Part shown: piece after piece, positions 33,269 through 41,248 of the stretch
How the letters are laid out: each line of letters begins with the position of its first letter
Numbering within the stretch: position 1 is the stretch's first letter
Assembly: GCA_022844045.1 (NCBI GenBank)
Contig: JALHMM010000004.1
Location: forward strand, 62,001-126,000
Origin: Reyranellaceae bacterium
Lineage (GTDB): Bacteria > Pseudomonadota > Alphaproteobacteria > Reyranellales > Reyranellaceae
Direction: 5' to 3'
DNA: 64,000 nucleotides
Translations under genes and position numbers: made by a program
The notes under the pieces: generated by a model
Seen by the model: the letters and a program-made list of their open reading frames with translations, nothing else
Databases searched by the model: none
Told to the model about the DNA's origin: nothing

Positions 33269-34226
33269 ACCTATTCAGAAATACCGGACCCTTCACGCTC
33301 TGCCACGGATCGGTAAAGAGATCGGTCATGAGTGGCGGCACTTTCCATGTTTTGCTGTCGAAGTACGGCTTTGCTCTTAAGAGATAACGATCGGGAAAGC
33401 GGGAGACGGCATTCACCATCTCAAGCATCGCCGGGATCTCACTCTCATAGAGCGTGACGAAAAGCACCATTGGCTTTCCCTTGATGCCGAAGTGCGCTTC
33501 ATAGAGAAGCTGATCGAACACGATGTCGTAGCGACGCACCTTCTCTTCGAGAGAGGAGTGCTTCTTCCCGTACGTCCAAGTGTCCTCGGTCGATCGATTC
33601 GCCTCGAAGAAATAGGTTTTGTAGATCCGTTCGGTCGTCTGCCAACGGTAGAGGTCATCCATTTCAAGCCGGCGCTTGTCGGGAAGCGTGAGCATGAGCG
33701 GAGACTTCGCCTTCGCCGTTTCAGGCGGACACTTGGGATGGTCGAGCAGCTGATCCTTTGTGATCCACGTCCAACCGTGCTTTCTAACGGCGATCTTGAG
33801 CGAGGCACCTACGGTCGAGCGCATGAGCCTATGGAGCTCGTGCTCGCCATCGGTGACGTATTGGCGATGTGCACGGCCTTCGCTCTTGAGAAGCCGATAG
33901 CCGGTGTCGGTGAGGCCGAAGATGTTTTCCGTCCGCCACTCATCGCGGGTCTTGATCAGGTCCGGCGCAAAGAGGACCGGCGCGCGCCTGCTGATCACAC
34001 CATTCTTGTCCGGTACGGGGTACGGCTCGTGCTTCATCCAGTTGCGGCGCTTGCGGTACTTCGTCGTCTCCTTGATGTCGAGCAAGGGCGCAAAAAAGCG
34101 GCCTGGCAGAAGGGGAAATTCCTGCGCCTCCGCGCACGTCTCGATGTCGCGGTCTTGCCGTTTGAGTACCTTACCGCTCGGTTGTGGAGGTCCCACGCGA
34201 GCACGGCGCTTGATTTTCTCCGCCAT
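33267..34226 (-). CDS. Possible Replic_Relax-type plasmid relaxation/replication protein
   Basis: A 319-residue protein. A basic N-terminus (MAEKIKRRARVG) leads to RQDRDIETCAEAQEFPLLPG and a winged-helix-like segment (NIFGLTDTGYRLLKSEGRAH). A nuclease-like segment follows: RRLEMDDLYRWQTTERIYKT, then YFFEANRSTEDTWTYGKKHSSLEEKVRRYD and KPMVLFVTLYESEIPAMLEM. The order (DNA-binding, then a Glu/Asp-bearing core with E..RSTE) fits the replication-relaxation family found next to TraG-like ATPases. The similarity is from memory and moderate. It probably starts DNA processing for transfer or replication. Confidence 0.5.
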   Translation of the reverse strand: MAEKIKRRARVGPPQPSGKVLKRQDRDIETCAEAQEFPLLPGRFFAPLLDIKETTKYRKRRNWMKHEPYPVPDKNGVISRRAPVLFAPDLIKTRDEWRTENIFGLTDTGYRLLKSEGRAHRQYVTDGEHELHRLMRSTVGASLKIAVRKHGWTWITKDQLLDHPKCPPETAKAKSPLMLTLPDKRRLEMDDLYRWQTTERIYKTYFFEANRSTEDTWTYGKKHSSLEEKVRRYDIVFDQLLYEAHFGIKGKPMVLFVTLYESEIPAMLEMVNAVSRFPDRYLLRAKPYFDSKTWKVPPLMTDLFTDPWQSVKGPVFLNR

Positions 34227-34316
34227 AGTTTCGGAGATAATCGCGTAAGGCGATCCTGTCTCCGTTAGCCATAGTGTACAGGAGCGCCATGATGCTCGTG
34301 ATGCACCATGGGGAAA

Positions 34317-35852
34317 CTACCACTCGGTACTTTCTTCTTCCTCGCGTCGCTTTTTCGTCGGTGACGCGGGTTTCGGCTTCGGTGCCGGGGTCCGTACGGC
34401 CTGCTGTTGGATGCGCGGTGGATAGCCGCCGCGTTCCTCGCGTGACACCTCGACGGGCGGAGGCGGGAGTGGGACCGGGACCGGAGACGGCCTGTGCTTG
34501 ACGCCGTAGCGGTTCCGCATGCCCTGGCGCATTCCCTCAAACTCCGGCGCTTGCATGCGGGGCATGTTTTCAATGATGTCCTTTTGTGCCGAAAAGATAC
34601 CCGATCCCAGTTGCTCAACCAAAGTCACGAACTTGCCCTGGCCGCCTGGGTCATGCAGAAACTCAGGGGTGCAGTTAAGGGTGTCCGAGAGCTGCTTAGC
34701 ATCACCTCTACTTGCACCTCCCACCATTTTAATTGCTGTGTTGGCATCGATCGAATCGTACAAACCGGGAGCGGCATTGAGTTGCTGTAAATACTGATGA
34801 GCGAGTATAAGGCCCACGTTCCGTTTGCGAGCCTGTGAGAGCAGCAGCGCTAGCTGAGCGCCTGTGTGCTTAAAATATTCGTGGCACTCATCAATGATGA
34901 AATAGCAGGGTGTGTTCCGGGGATCTTCTGGATCGCGCTTCATAATCGCCTGGTACATCAGGCCGATAAAGAGCGCGCCCATGGTGGCCGAATCGGTGTC
35001 CCCCAGAACTCCTTTGTCGGTATCTAACAAAATCATCTGTCCGGCTTGCATGCCTCCGTATAGGTCAAGGCTCAAGTCCGGCTGGCAAAACATCCCGCCG
35101 AAAATCGGATTGATGATGAGCTGTTGCAGGCGACGACGAACTTCCTCTCTTGTGCTCTGATACTGGTCGGTCCTTTTCCCGGTAATATAATCTCGCGTAA
35201 AGAAGCCCTGCGCTTTGGGGTCTAACAGTGCGACCCACTCCCGGTGCTCTTCAAATCCCTCCTCAGTGAGGAGCTCAAGATAGGTATCCATCGTCGCGCC
35301 TGGGATAACCGTCATAAGCATCAAGAGGCTATCGAAGAGGAGACCTTGCTTGCCGGTAAGCTCCGCATCTTTGAGAAGGGAGCTCATGATGAAGCGGTAG
35401 GTCTCTCGAAGGTTCACCGTAAGCTCATAGGCCGCTTGTTTGTTGCCCGGCATATCGATCTTGAAAAAATTGAGAGCGATCGGATGCTCAATCTCCCACG
35501 GAACGACATGCATGAGGCGACGAGGGTGATCGCTCCATAGGGCGAGTTTTGCCAAGCGAGGAATTATTTGTCTCTGGCTATCCAAGACGACAATCGAACA
35601 CTCACCGGCGAGGATGCGTGGGATGTCCTGGTATATCAGCGTTTGAAGTGATTGTGTCTTCCCGTGACCACTACCACCTAGCAGCCAATGATGCCGGACA
35701 CGAGTAGCCTCTGGTATAGCTACCGGCGGCTTGTGCTGCTGGAGTGCCTGGAGGAATTTGCTACCCGCAGGATTTTCGCGGTTAGGACTGAGGAGATCGA
35801 GTATCCTGAGATCTGATTCGGTCGTCACAATCTGCGGCTGGATATAGATCAT
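34317..35852 (-). CDS. TraG/HerA-type P-loop ATPase, soluble, proline-rich tail
   Basis: A 511-residue ATPase. Walker A is GGSGHGKT (59-66), Walker B is CYFIIDECHEYF (D321, E322), and sensor-type LAHQYLQQL follows at about 350. It lacks a TM segment, and the C-terminus is a Pro/Lys-rich tail (PVPVPLPPPPVE...KPKPASPTKKRREEEE). It starts by overlapping the stop of the one-TM gene by 4 bp (ATGA). It shares the ARKRNVGLILAHQYLQQL pattern with the ATPase at 36270, so the element carries two related motor proteins. One may be the coupling protein and the other a packaging or processing motor. Confidence 0.8.
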   Translation of the reverse strand: MIYIQPQIVTTESDLRILDLLSPNRENPAGSKFLQALQQHKPPVAIPEATRVRHHWLLGGSGHGKTQSLQTLIYQDIPRILAGECSIVVLDSQRQIIPRLAKLALWSDHPRRLMHVVPWEIEHPIALNFFKIDMPGNKQAAYELTVNLRETYRFIMSSLLKDAELTGKQGLLFDSLLMLMTVIPGATMDTYLELLTEEGFEEHREWVALLDPKAQGFFTRDYITGKRTDQYQSTREEVRRRLQQLIINPIFGGMFCQPDLSLDLYGGMQAGQMILLDTDKGVLGDTDSATMGALFIGLMYQAIMKRDPEDPRNTPCYFIIDECHEYFKHTGAQLALLLSQARKRNVGLILAHQYLQQLNAAPGLYDSIDANTAIKMVGGASRGDAKQLSDTLNCTPEFLHDPGGQGKFVTLVEQLGSGIFSAQKDIIENMPRMQAPEFEGMRQGMRNRYGVKHRPSPVPVPLPPPPVEVSREERGGYPPRIQQQAVRTPAPKPKPASPTKKRREEEESTEW

Positions 35853-36310
35853 TTACCCATCTCCCGAAGGATGATCTGCATCACCTCTTGCATGCGAGTG
35901 TGATACCGCTCCGCGTAACCCGGAACCGCGATGCTATCGAGGCGCGATGCGCGATCGCCTGGGTTCAAAAAGTCGAGATCCGTTATGCCGAACTCGTCGA
36001 CGGCAATCTTCAGGATCTTGAGTGCAAAGGCTCTGGCTTCCGGGGTGAAGTTATACCCCTGCATATATCGATCGAGGTGAGCGTCAGTGACTTTCAATCC
36101 GCCAAAGAGTGTGACAAACGCATCACGCTTCTTGTCGATTGCGGCCTGGCGGAAGTCGGCTTCAAGCGCAGCGCGCTTCGTCTTCTCGCGCTCTTTCTCA
36201 TTCAAATGAAAAATATAATTGCCGAACCACATGCCGGCGATCGCAAGGATGGCTAATACCCATACGATGTTAACTAAGACGCCTCTTGCGTCGGGTGACA
36301 TTCCGTCCAT
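35849..36310 (-). CDS. Single-pass membrane protein between the two ATPases
   Basis: A 153-residue protein. A short N-terminus (MDGMSPDARG) is followed by one TM helix (VLVNIVWVLAILAIAGMWFG), a charged linker (EKEREKTKRAALEADFRQA) and a soluble C-terminal domain (VTDAHLDRYMQGYNFTPEAR). ATG 36310 has CGGGGAG five bases upstream; GTG 36316 is an alternative. It overlaps the upstream ATPase gene by about 40 bp and the downstream one by 4 bp. It is likely a membrane anchor for the ATPases, by position only. Confidence 0.65.
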   Translation of the reverse strand: MDGMSPDARGVLVNIVWVLAILAIAGMWFGNYIFHLNEKEREKTKRAALEADFRQAAIDKKRDAFVTLFGGLKVTDAHLDRYMQGYNFTPEARAFALKILKIAVDEFGITDLDFLNPGDRASRLDSIAVPGYAERYHTRMQEVMQIILREMGK

Positions 36311-37571
36311 GCGCACTCCCCGCCTTCACTGTCTCATTTTTCCGGGGAGGGAGTCGAGGGCGGGCGTAAAAGTCCCGCGTGCGTCGCTTCACGGCGCGCA
36401 TCCTGGCGAGCCCTTTCACCGGAACTGCTGGCGGGTGCATGGCGACCAACTCCGGCGTGCTGGGCGCGTCTCCGCGGCTGGTGCGGACGTAGGCGTAATA
36501 GTTCGATAGGGTCAGGAGCTCCTGCTCATTCACCGCAAAGAACCGGGCGAAGAGCTCGCTGTCGTACGGGCCGATTCGATAGGCGATCGTCGTGCCGACG
36601 TTGCCCATGATCGCCTGGGGAATGAGCTCGGGTAACTGATCGAGATACTGGTGCGCCAAAACGAGGTTGAGCCGGTACTTTCGAGCCTCGGATAGCATCG
36701 TGGCAAAAGCTGACGTGGTGAAGTTTTGAAACTCATCCACGTACAGGCTGAAATCCTGCCGCTGCTCCTCGGGAATTGTCTCTCGGTCCTGTGCTGCCTG
36801 GGCAAAGCCCGCTACGAGCAATGAGCCGAGAATGTCTGAGGGTGCGTCTCCCATGACCTTGGAGAGATTGCAGATGAGGATCTTCCGGTTATTGATGATG
36901 TAGGAAATGTCGATCGTCGAGGGTTGAGCAATGATGTCTCGGAGGATCGGATTGTACTCAAACTCCGCGACCTTGCTCGCGATCGGCTGTAGCGCCTCTC
37001 CCATGCTTCGCTTCGGGATGAGTTTGTAAATGTCCTCGGTCCAATATTTGGTGATCTCTGCGTCAGGGCATTGTGCAAGAAGCGTTGCACGGTACTCCTC
37101 GTCTAAGAGGAGGCGTGATAGATCGCCAAGGGTCGATCCCGGCACCTCCAACTGGAGGTGTATCGCCATCTTCATGATGACATCCATACGCGGCCCCCAC
37201 ACGTCTGCATATATGCGCTTGAAGGCCATGGTGATGATGGTCGCTAGCGTATGTTTGAAGAGCCGCGGCACACCCTTGTAGGGATTGTAGGTAGCGACCT
37301 TCTCGGGATGGAGTGGGTCGAGATAGATCACGTCCTTCATCCGCTCGGGCGGAATAAGTGCGGCGATCTGATCCGCGGTCTGTCCGTTAGGATCGAGAAA
37401 CGCAAAACCGCGCCCCGACTTGAGGTCGGCGAGCATCATGTTGACAAGCAGTGTTGACTTACCCGAGCCGGTCTGGCCGGGAACGTGAATGTGCTGTCGT
37501 CTTATTTTCGGGTCGAGGAAGATAGCATAGCCGTCTTTCTTCCGGCGCCCGATAGGGTAGCTGTACGGCAT
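36270..37571 (-). CDS. TraG/VirD4-like type IV coupling ATPase
   Basis: About 433 residues from ATG 37571 (MPYSYPIGRRKKDGYAIFLD). Walker A is PGQTGSGKST (about 31-40), then LKSGRGFAFLDPNGQTADQI. IYLDPLHPEKVATYNPYKGV and RQDFSLYVDEFQNFTTSAFA (Walker B D279, E280) follow. The ending LARMRAVKRRTRDFYARPRL is basic. The pattern is that of the TraG/TraD family with a C-terminal DNA-binding domain, common on mobile elements and in Patescibacteria. The N-terminal TM helices of VirD4 are absent, and the separate one-TM protein may replace them. The frame stays open to 37763, so the start is uncertain. Confidence 0.82.
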   Translation of the reverse strand: MPYSYPIGRRKKDGYAIFLDPKIRRQHIHVPGQTGSGKSTLLVNMMLADLKSGRGFAFLDPNGQTADQIAALIPPERMKDVIYLDPLHPEKVATYNPYKGVPRLFKHTLATIITMAFKRIYADVWGPRMDVIMKMAIHLQLEVPGSTLGDLSRLLLDEEYRATLLAQCPDAEITKYWTEDIYKLIPKRSMGEALQPIASKVAEFEYNPILRDIIAQPSTIDISYIINNRKILICNLSKVMGDAPSDILGSLLVAGFAQAAQDRETIPEEQRQDFSLYVDEFQNFTTSAFATMLSEARKYRLNLVLAHQYLDQLPELIPQAIMGNVGTTIAYRIGPYDSELFARFFAVNEQELLTLSNYYAYVRTSRGDAPSTPELVAMHPPAVPVKGLARMRAVKRRTRDFYARPRLPPRKNETVKAGSAHGRNVTRRKRRLS

Positions 37572-37940
37572 ACGCCACGAACCGACCCAGCCAGCCAGTG
37601 CTTGCCCCGTGGAAGGTGACTGGCCGGTGCGATATGGGTTCGTAGCGTGTACGGTCCAACAAAGAACTCTGTGGGTATTGTCGCATGGGACTGTCCGCCC
37701 ATGTCGTCGTGGAGCGTGAGCGGACGACCAAAACCGTTTCCCGTCGCGATGTCCTTTAGGCAAGCAAGTGGCGTAGTTCGACTCTATGAACGAGAGTGAA
37801 TAGGGCGAAAAAGGGTTTTGGTCGTCCGCGATAGCGGCGATCGATCATGGGCGGCAATGGTGATATAGCGCCATTTTTTAAATGGTCGCCGTATTCCGAT
37901 AGGGCCTTACAGTAGGGTCTAGCGTTAGGCCCCGGATCGT
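37572..37940. other. Non-coding region with long inverted repeat, candidate origin or oriT
   Basis: No supported gene lies between the coupling ATPase and the next gene. The stretch holds a 16-bp perfect inverted repeat (37720-37735 and 37814-37829), a short dyad ACTCT-N7-AGAGT between its arms, and an AT-rich palindrome CCATTT-TTT-AAATGG at 37871-37885. This is the layout expected of an origin of transfer or replication. Confidence 0.45.
37720..37829. repeat. 16-bp inverted repeat, arms 78 bp apart
   Basis: GCGGACGACCAAAACC at 37720-37735 is exactly complementary to GGTTTTGGTCGTCCGC at 37814-37829. It lies immediately upstream of the coupling-ATPase gene. Confidence 0.85.
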
Positions 37941-38312
37941 CTAGGCACTGAGGGCGTATTTCCCGCCATCGGCGGTGATCTTCCCGGCCTTCTTGAGGGC
38001 GGCGAGGGTGTTACTAAGTGCCTGCTCTTTGGACTTTTCGCCCTTGATTGAGAGCGCGGTGATGAGGTCTGCGCGCGAGTGTGGAGCGGCCTTGAGTAGG
38101 TCGAGAATGAGGGTACGCTTGGACTGTCGGCGCTCCGTGCCGGCCTTCGCGGTCGGACCCTTCAGGGCCGCCGCGTATGCTTCGAGCGCGGTAAGGGAGC
38201 GCTGTAGGGATGCGCGCCTGGCCTGGAGCTCATTAAACTTTGTATCGAGCTCAGCCTTCTCAGCCAATAGGCGCTCGCGCTCTTGCTTGGTGAACTGTTC
38301 GGCGTGATCCAT
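37941..38312 (-). CDS. Coiled-coil plus winged-helix DNA-binding protein (hypothetical)
   Basis: A 123-residue protein starting MDHAEQFTKQERERLLAEKA. The first half is a coiled coil (LDTKFNELQARRASLQRSLTA). The second half, SKRTLILDLLKAAPHSRADL then ITALSIKGEKSKEQALSNTLAALKKAGKI, looks like a winged helix. CAGGGGGGACC precedes the ATG. It is placed next to the putative origin and probably regulates or organises it. The family is not known to me. Confidence 0.7.
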   Translation of the reverse strand: MDHAEQFTKQERERLLAEKAELDTKFNELQARRASLQRSLTALEAYAAALKGPTAKAGTERRQSKRTLILDLLKAAPHSRADLITALSIKGEKSKEQALSNTLAALKKAGKITADGGKYALSA

Positions 38313-38361
38313 AGGTCCCCCCTGTGATGTAATGGTTATATTCCGCTTTGCGGGAGGTAGC

Positions 38362-38391
38362 AAAAAGAAGGCGGCCGTTTGGCCGCCTTCT
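38362..38391 (-). terminator. Rho-independent terminator after the AlpA-like gene
   Basis: On the minus strand AGAAGGCGGCC-AAAC-GGC then CGCCTTCTTTTTGC forms an 11-bp stem and a T-rich tail, 28 bp after the stop at 38419. Confidence 0.85.
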
Positions 38392-38418
38392 AAGTGTGTC
38401 CCTTCCGGGGTCACACGA

Positions 38419-38613
38419 TCACTTCATCGATTGCGTATTCTTCCCGTACTCGTAAATCTCAGACGCTTTGTAGAAGACCCGCCGACCGCGGAAGAACGAC
38501 TTGGGAAAACCCAGATGTGCGTACTCCTTGTCGTTGGTCCATCTACCGAGTTGCGGCCTTGAAATAGAGAACAGGAAACAAACTTCAGAGATTGATAACC
38601 AGAGCCTATCCAT
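38419..38613 (-). CDS. AlpA-like helix-turn-helix (excisionase-type) protein
   Basis: A 64-residue MerR-like fold protein: MDRLWLSISEVCFLFSISRP, then QLGRWTNDKEYAHLGFPKSFFRGRRVFYKASEIYEYGK. The order (ISEVCFLFSISR, W, FPK, G.R.FY...EI) is the AlpA/excisionase signature. It is encoded beside the integrase, as expected for a recombination directionality factor. It forms its own unit with a terminator. Confidence 0.85.
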   Translation of the reverse strand: MDRLWLSISEVCFLFSISRPQLGRWTNDKEYAHLGFPKSFFRGRRVFYKASEIYEYGKNTQSMK

Positions 38614-38683
38614 CGTGATGCCTCAGAATTGAGGACATCGCGATGTCCTAGGTTGGACCTAGGCGGAGCGATTGTAGCAGCAA

Positions 38684-38706
38684 GGAAAAGGCCGCGCTAG
38701 GCGGCC
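38684..38706 (-). terminator. Terminator overlapping the integrase stop
   Basis: On the minus strand GGCCGC-CTAGC-GCGGCC then TTTTCC; the stem overlaps the last integrase codons. Confidence 0.7.
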
Positions 38707-39755
38707 ATGAGTTTTGCGATGTGGTCGGTGTAGACCTTGATGCACTCCCTGAGCTCTTCGAGATAATCGTGCTGGTCATAAACGAGCTCGATGGGCGACT
38801 GCACGCCTGAGACATGGTTGATGTAGCGCTCGCCTAGCTCTCTCGGGAGCCGGAGCCGTGCCCACTTCGTGCGGAAGGTCCTGCGAAGGTCGTGAAGCGT
38901 CCACGGGACCATTTTGTCCGCGCCGGCAATATGGTTGTGGATAGCGAGGTCGAGATCCTTCTTGCTCTTGCTCCATCCGCTCCACGCTCGATCCTGGCCT
39001 AGTAGCTCGATCGTGTGCCCGGTGACGGGGAAGGTGTGGTCTCGGTGGTTCTTGGTGTGCTGCCCATCGATGAAGGCGAGGTCGCCAGTCAGGACGATGT
39101 GTTGCACTTCATTCCGCCTGGCTCCCGTAAGGGCCAAAAGTTTGACTGTGGTGCCGTAGGCCGTGTCGGGCGCTGCACGCCACACCTGGATCAATTCCTC
39201 GTCCGTGAGCACCCTCTTCCGGGCCTTGGACTTCCGGACGGTGAGCGTCACGGCCGGGTTGATCTTGAGGTAGCCGCCGTTGACGCCGAACTTAAAGAGG
39301 ATCTTGGAGACGGCGATCGCGTGGAAGCGAACCGAAGGGGTGAAATCCTTGACCGCGTTCGCAATCGTCGTCGGCGTCGCATGTAGAAGGTTCTGCGGCA
39401 GTTTGACGCGTCGCAAGAGCCCTTCGTAGTCCTGGCAGGTCTTTGCTCGCAGGCGGGCTTTGCAGTCCGCCAGGAAGAGCGTTTTGAGCTCGTCATAGGG
39501 CACCGGGTCGACAATGCCCATTGTGCGCTCCGCTAGGAGCCTCTGTGCCACTTCCCGCGCCTTCGCGAGGGAAAGGATAGGCCACTGACCGAGTGTTTCC
39601 CTGCGGCGATCGGTGCCGTAGGTGACGACAAAGGTTTTGGTCCCGCCTTGCGAGACGCGGACGCCGAAGCCTTTGATGCTGTCGTCGAGATAGGTCTTCT
39701 GGCCCGAATCAGGCGGCTTCAAAGAACGGATAGAGAGGTCGGTTAGTCTCGCCAT
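38697..39755 (-). CDS. int: Tyrosine-type site-specific integrase
   Basis: A 352-residue phage-type integrase. An N-terminal DUF4102-like arm-binding domain (LTDLSIRSLKPPDSGQKTYL, GFGVRVSQGG) precedes a core-binding domain and the catalytic domain: TGARRNEVQHI (first Arg), TLHDLRRTFRTKWARL (His-x2-Arg), NHVSG (His) and ELVYDQHDY with the nucleophilic Tyr. ATG 39755 (MARLTDLS) is chosen over an in-frame ATG three codons upstream. It is encoded 127 bp from the tRNA-Arg fragment, so it is the enzyme of this attachment site. Confidence 0.93.
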   Translation of the reverse strand: MARLTDLSIRSLKPPDSGQKTYLDDSIKGFGVRVSQGGTKTFVVTYGTDRRRETLGQWPILSLAKAREVAQRLLAERTMGIVDPVPYDELKTLFLADCKARLRAKTCQDYEGLLRRVKLPQNLLHATPTTIANAVKDFTPSVRFHAIAVSKILFKFGVNGGYLKINPAVTLTVRKSKARKRVLTDEELIQVWRAAPDTAYGTTVKLLALTGARRNEVQHIVLTGDLAFIDGQHTKNHRDHTFPVTGHTIELLGQDRAWSGWSKSKKDLDLAIHNHIAGADKMVPWTLHDLRRTFRTKWARLRLPRELGERYINHVSGVQSPIELVYDQHDYLEELRECIKVYTDHIAKLMAA

Positions 39756-39838
39756 AGGCTCCAAACTCCTTGCGCTAGAGTGTGCGCGATGGACAGTCTG
39801 GAGCTACTTTATCACGTCATTTCAAAGACTTAACAGAT

Positions 39839-39869
39839 GCCCATGTTGACCATGACGCCCATGTTCACC
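39839..39869. repeat. Direct repeats, possible integrase arm or Xis sites
   Basis: GCCCATGTTGACC (39839-39851) and GCCCATGTTCACC (39857-39869) are 13-bp direct repeats with an 18-bp period and one mismatch. They lie between the integrase start and the tRNA-derived att core. Confidence 0.5.
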
Positions 39870-39881
39870 GCCTGTTCATAG

Positions 39882-39926
39882 CTACGGATCAGGAGGTTGG
39901 GAGTTCGAATCTTCCTGGGCGCGCCA
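39882..39926 (+). repeat. attR: 3' fragment of tRNA-Arg(ACG)
   Basis: These 45 bases fit positions 32 to 76 of a tRNA: anticodon loop CTACGGA with ACG, stem TCAGG, variable AGGTT, T-stem GGGAG with loop TTCGAAT and CTTCC, acceptor strand TGGGCGC, G73 and CCA. No matching 5' half precedes it. Such fragments are left when an element integrates into the 3' part of a tRNA gene. The fragment is oriented so that host DNA lies to the right and the full tRNA should lie at the left end. Confidence 0.85.
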
Positions 39927-39974
39927 TTTCAGTTCAAGTTTACCCAATCCAACGAACCACAGAAGACAAGGCTC

Positions 39975-40679
39975 TCACGCGTAGGCGACCCAGCCTCGCC
40001 ATGTGAAGGCCGCGAAGAACTGGCTAACGTCAGAGAACCCACTCGACCGCATGATCTCCTCGTCCCTCGCGGGATCAAAGCAGTGGAGGTCGGCGGCGAC
40101 CGCCGTACGGGCTCCGCGAGCGATCTGTGGATCTATGCCCGAGGCGATCGCGTAGCCAGCGTAGCGATCGAGCCAGGCACCCCGGCCCGCGCCCTGAGGA
40201 AAGCTCATATGCGCAGCGACGAACGGAGCGCCGGGCCGCAGCCGATCATGAATCCGCCGCACCGTTCGCTGGCGCTCGGGCTCGGGCAGGAAATGCAGGG
40301 TAAGCAGGCAGGTCGCGGCATCGAACGGGCCCGGCGGCGCGTCGTCGATATAGCCCTCGATCAACTCGACCCGGTCCATATCCGGCCCCACAGTGCGTTC
40401 AGCGAGGCGCAGCATCGCCGCGGCCGGATCGACACCGACGAAGGTCCACCGCGGCTGGGCGGCGGCCAGTAATCGCAGCTCGATCCCGCCGCCCGCGCCC
40501 AGCACGAGCACCCGGGCATTCGACGGCGCCCGCTCCGCCAACAGCAACCCCGTCATCCGATGCAGCGCGTCCAGACCCGGCACGAAGCGCAGCGGCCCTT
40601 CGGTATAGCGGGCGACCGCGTCGGGGTCGGAGAAGTTCTTGAGCAACGCGTTGTCGGCGTGCGTCCGTTCAGTCGTCAT
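39975..40679 (-). CDS. Class I SAM-dependent methyltransferase
   Basis: A 234-residue Rossmann methyltransferase. Motif I is ARVLVLGAGGGIELRLLA, motif II region FVGVDPAAAMLRLAE, and the following strand AATCLLTLHFLPEPERQRTV. It begins inside the end of the Rrf2 gene (11-bp overlap), so the two are coupled. The substrate is unknown. It is the first host gene right of the attR site, 48 bp away. Confidence 0.87.
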   Translation of the reverse strand: MTTERTHADNALLKNFSDPDAVARYTEGPLRFVPGLDALHRMTGLLLAERAPSNARVLVLGAGGGIELRLLAAAQPRWTFVGVDPAAAMLRLAERTVGPDMDRVELIEGYIDDAPPGPFDAATCLLTLHFLPEPERQRTVRRIHDRLRPGAPFVAAHMSFPQGAGRGAWLDRYAGYAIASGIDPQIARGARTAVAADLHCFDPARDEEIMRSSGFSDVSQFFAAFTWRGWVAYA

Positions 40680-41133
40680 GTGTCATGTCCCGCAGGCGGC
40701 CCGGCGACACGTGGCCGAGGCGCCGATGAAAGTCGGCGCTCAGCTGGGCGAGCGTGACCGTCGCGAAGGAGGCCAGAAGAATCGCCTCGGCGTCGCGCAG
40801 GGTGCTGTCGAGCAGGGCATTGACCGACTGTTCGACGACGCATCCCGGCGCCTCGCTCCGGTTTCCGAGCGCGAACAAGGAGGGCGAGCCGATGCCTTCG
40901 TAGATGTCGCGCAACGTAATGTCGGTGAGCTTGCGCGCCATCGTCCAGCCGCCGCCATGACCCTTCTCGGCGCGAACGAAGCCCCGCTCGCGCAAGCCGG
41001 CCATCACCCGGCGGATCACAACAGGGTTTGTCCGCATCATCCTCCCCAGAACTTCCGATGTGACCGGACCCTGATGCTCGGCCATGTGCAGCAGGACGTG
41101 CACCACTCCGGACAATCGACTGTCGCGACTCAT
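40669..41133 (-). CDS. Rrf2-family transcriptional regulator
   Basis: A 154-residue Rrf2 winged-helix protein starting MSRDSRLSGVVHVLLHMAEH. It has the SEVLGRMMRTNPVVIRRVMAGLRERGFVRAEKGHGGGW motif of the family. Only one Cys (GCVVEQSV) is present in the usual cluster region, so it is not a three-Cys Fe-S type and may respond to another signal. It is coupled to the methyltransferase downstream. Confidence 0.88.
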   Translation of the reverse strand: MSRDSRLSGVVHVLLHMAEHQGPVTSEVLGRMMRTNPVVIRRVMAGLRERGFVRAEKGHGGGWTMARKLTDITLRDIYEGIGSPSLFALGNRSEAPGCVVEQSVNALLDSTLRDAEAILLASFATVTLAQLSADFHRRLGHVSPGRLRDMTHDD

Positions 41134-41248
41134 GAAACTTCTAATGTTACATGATTGATCGTGAGTCAATCTGCGATAGGTCAGGCCCCTCGCCTCTCTG
41201 AGGGTCGGATCGCCGCACGCATCGGCGGCGATCCGCTTTCAGATAGGA

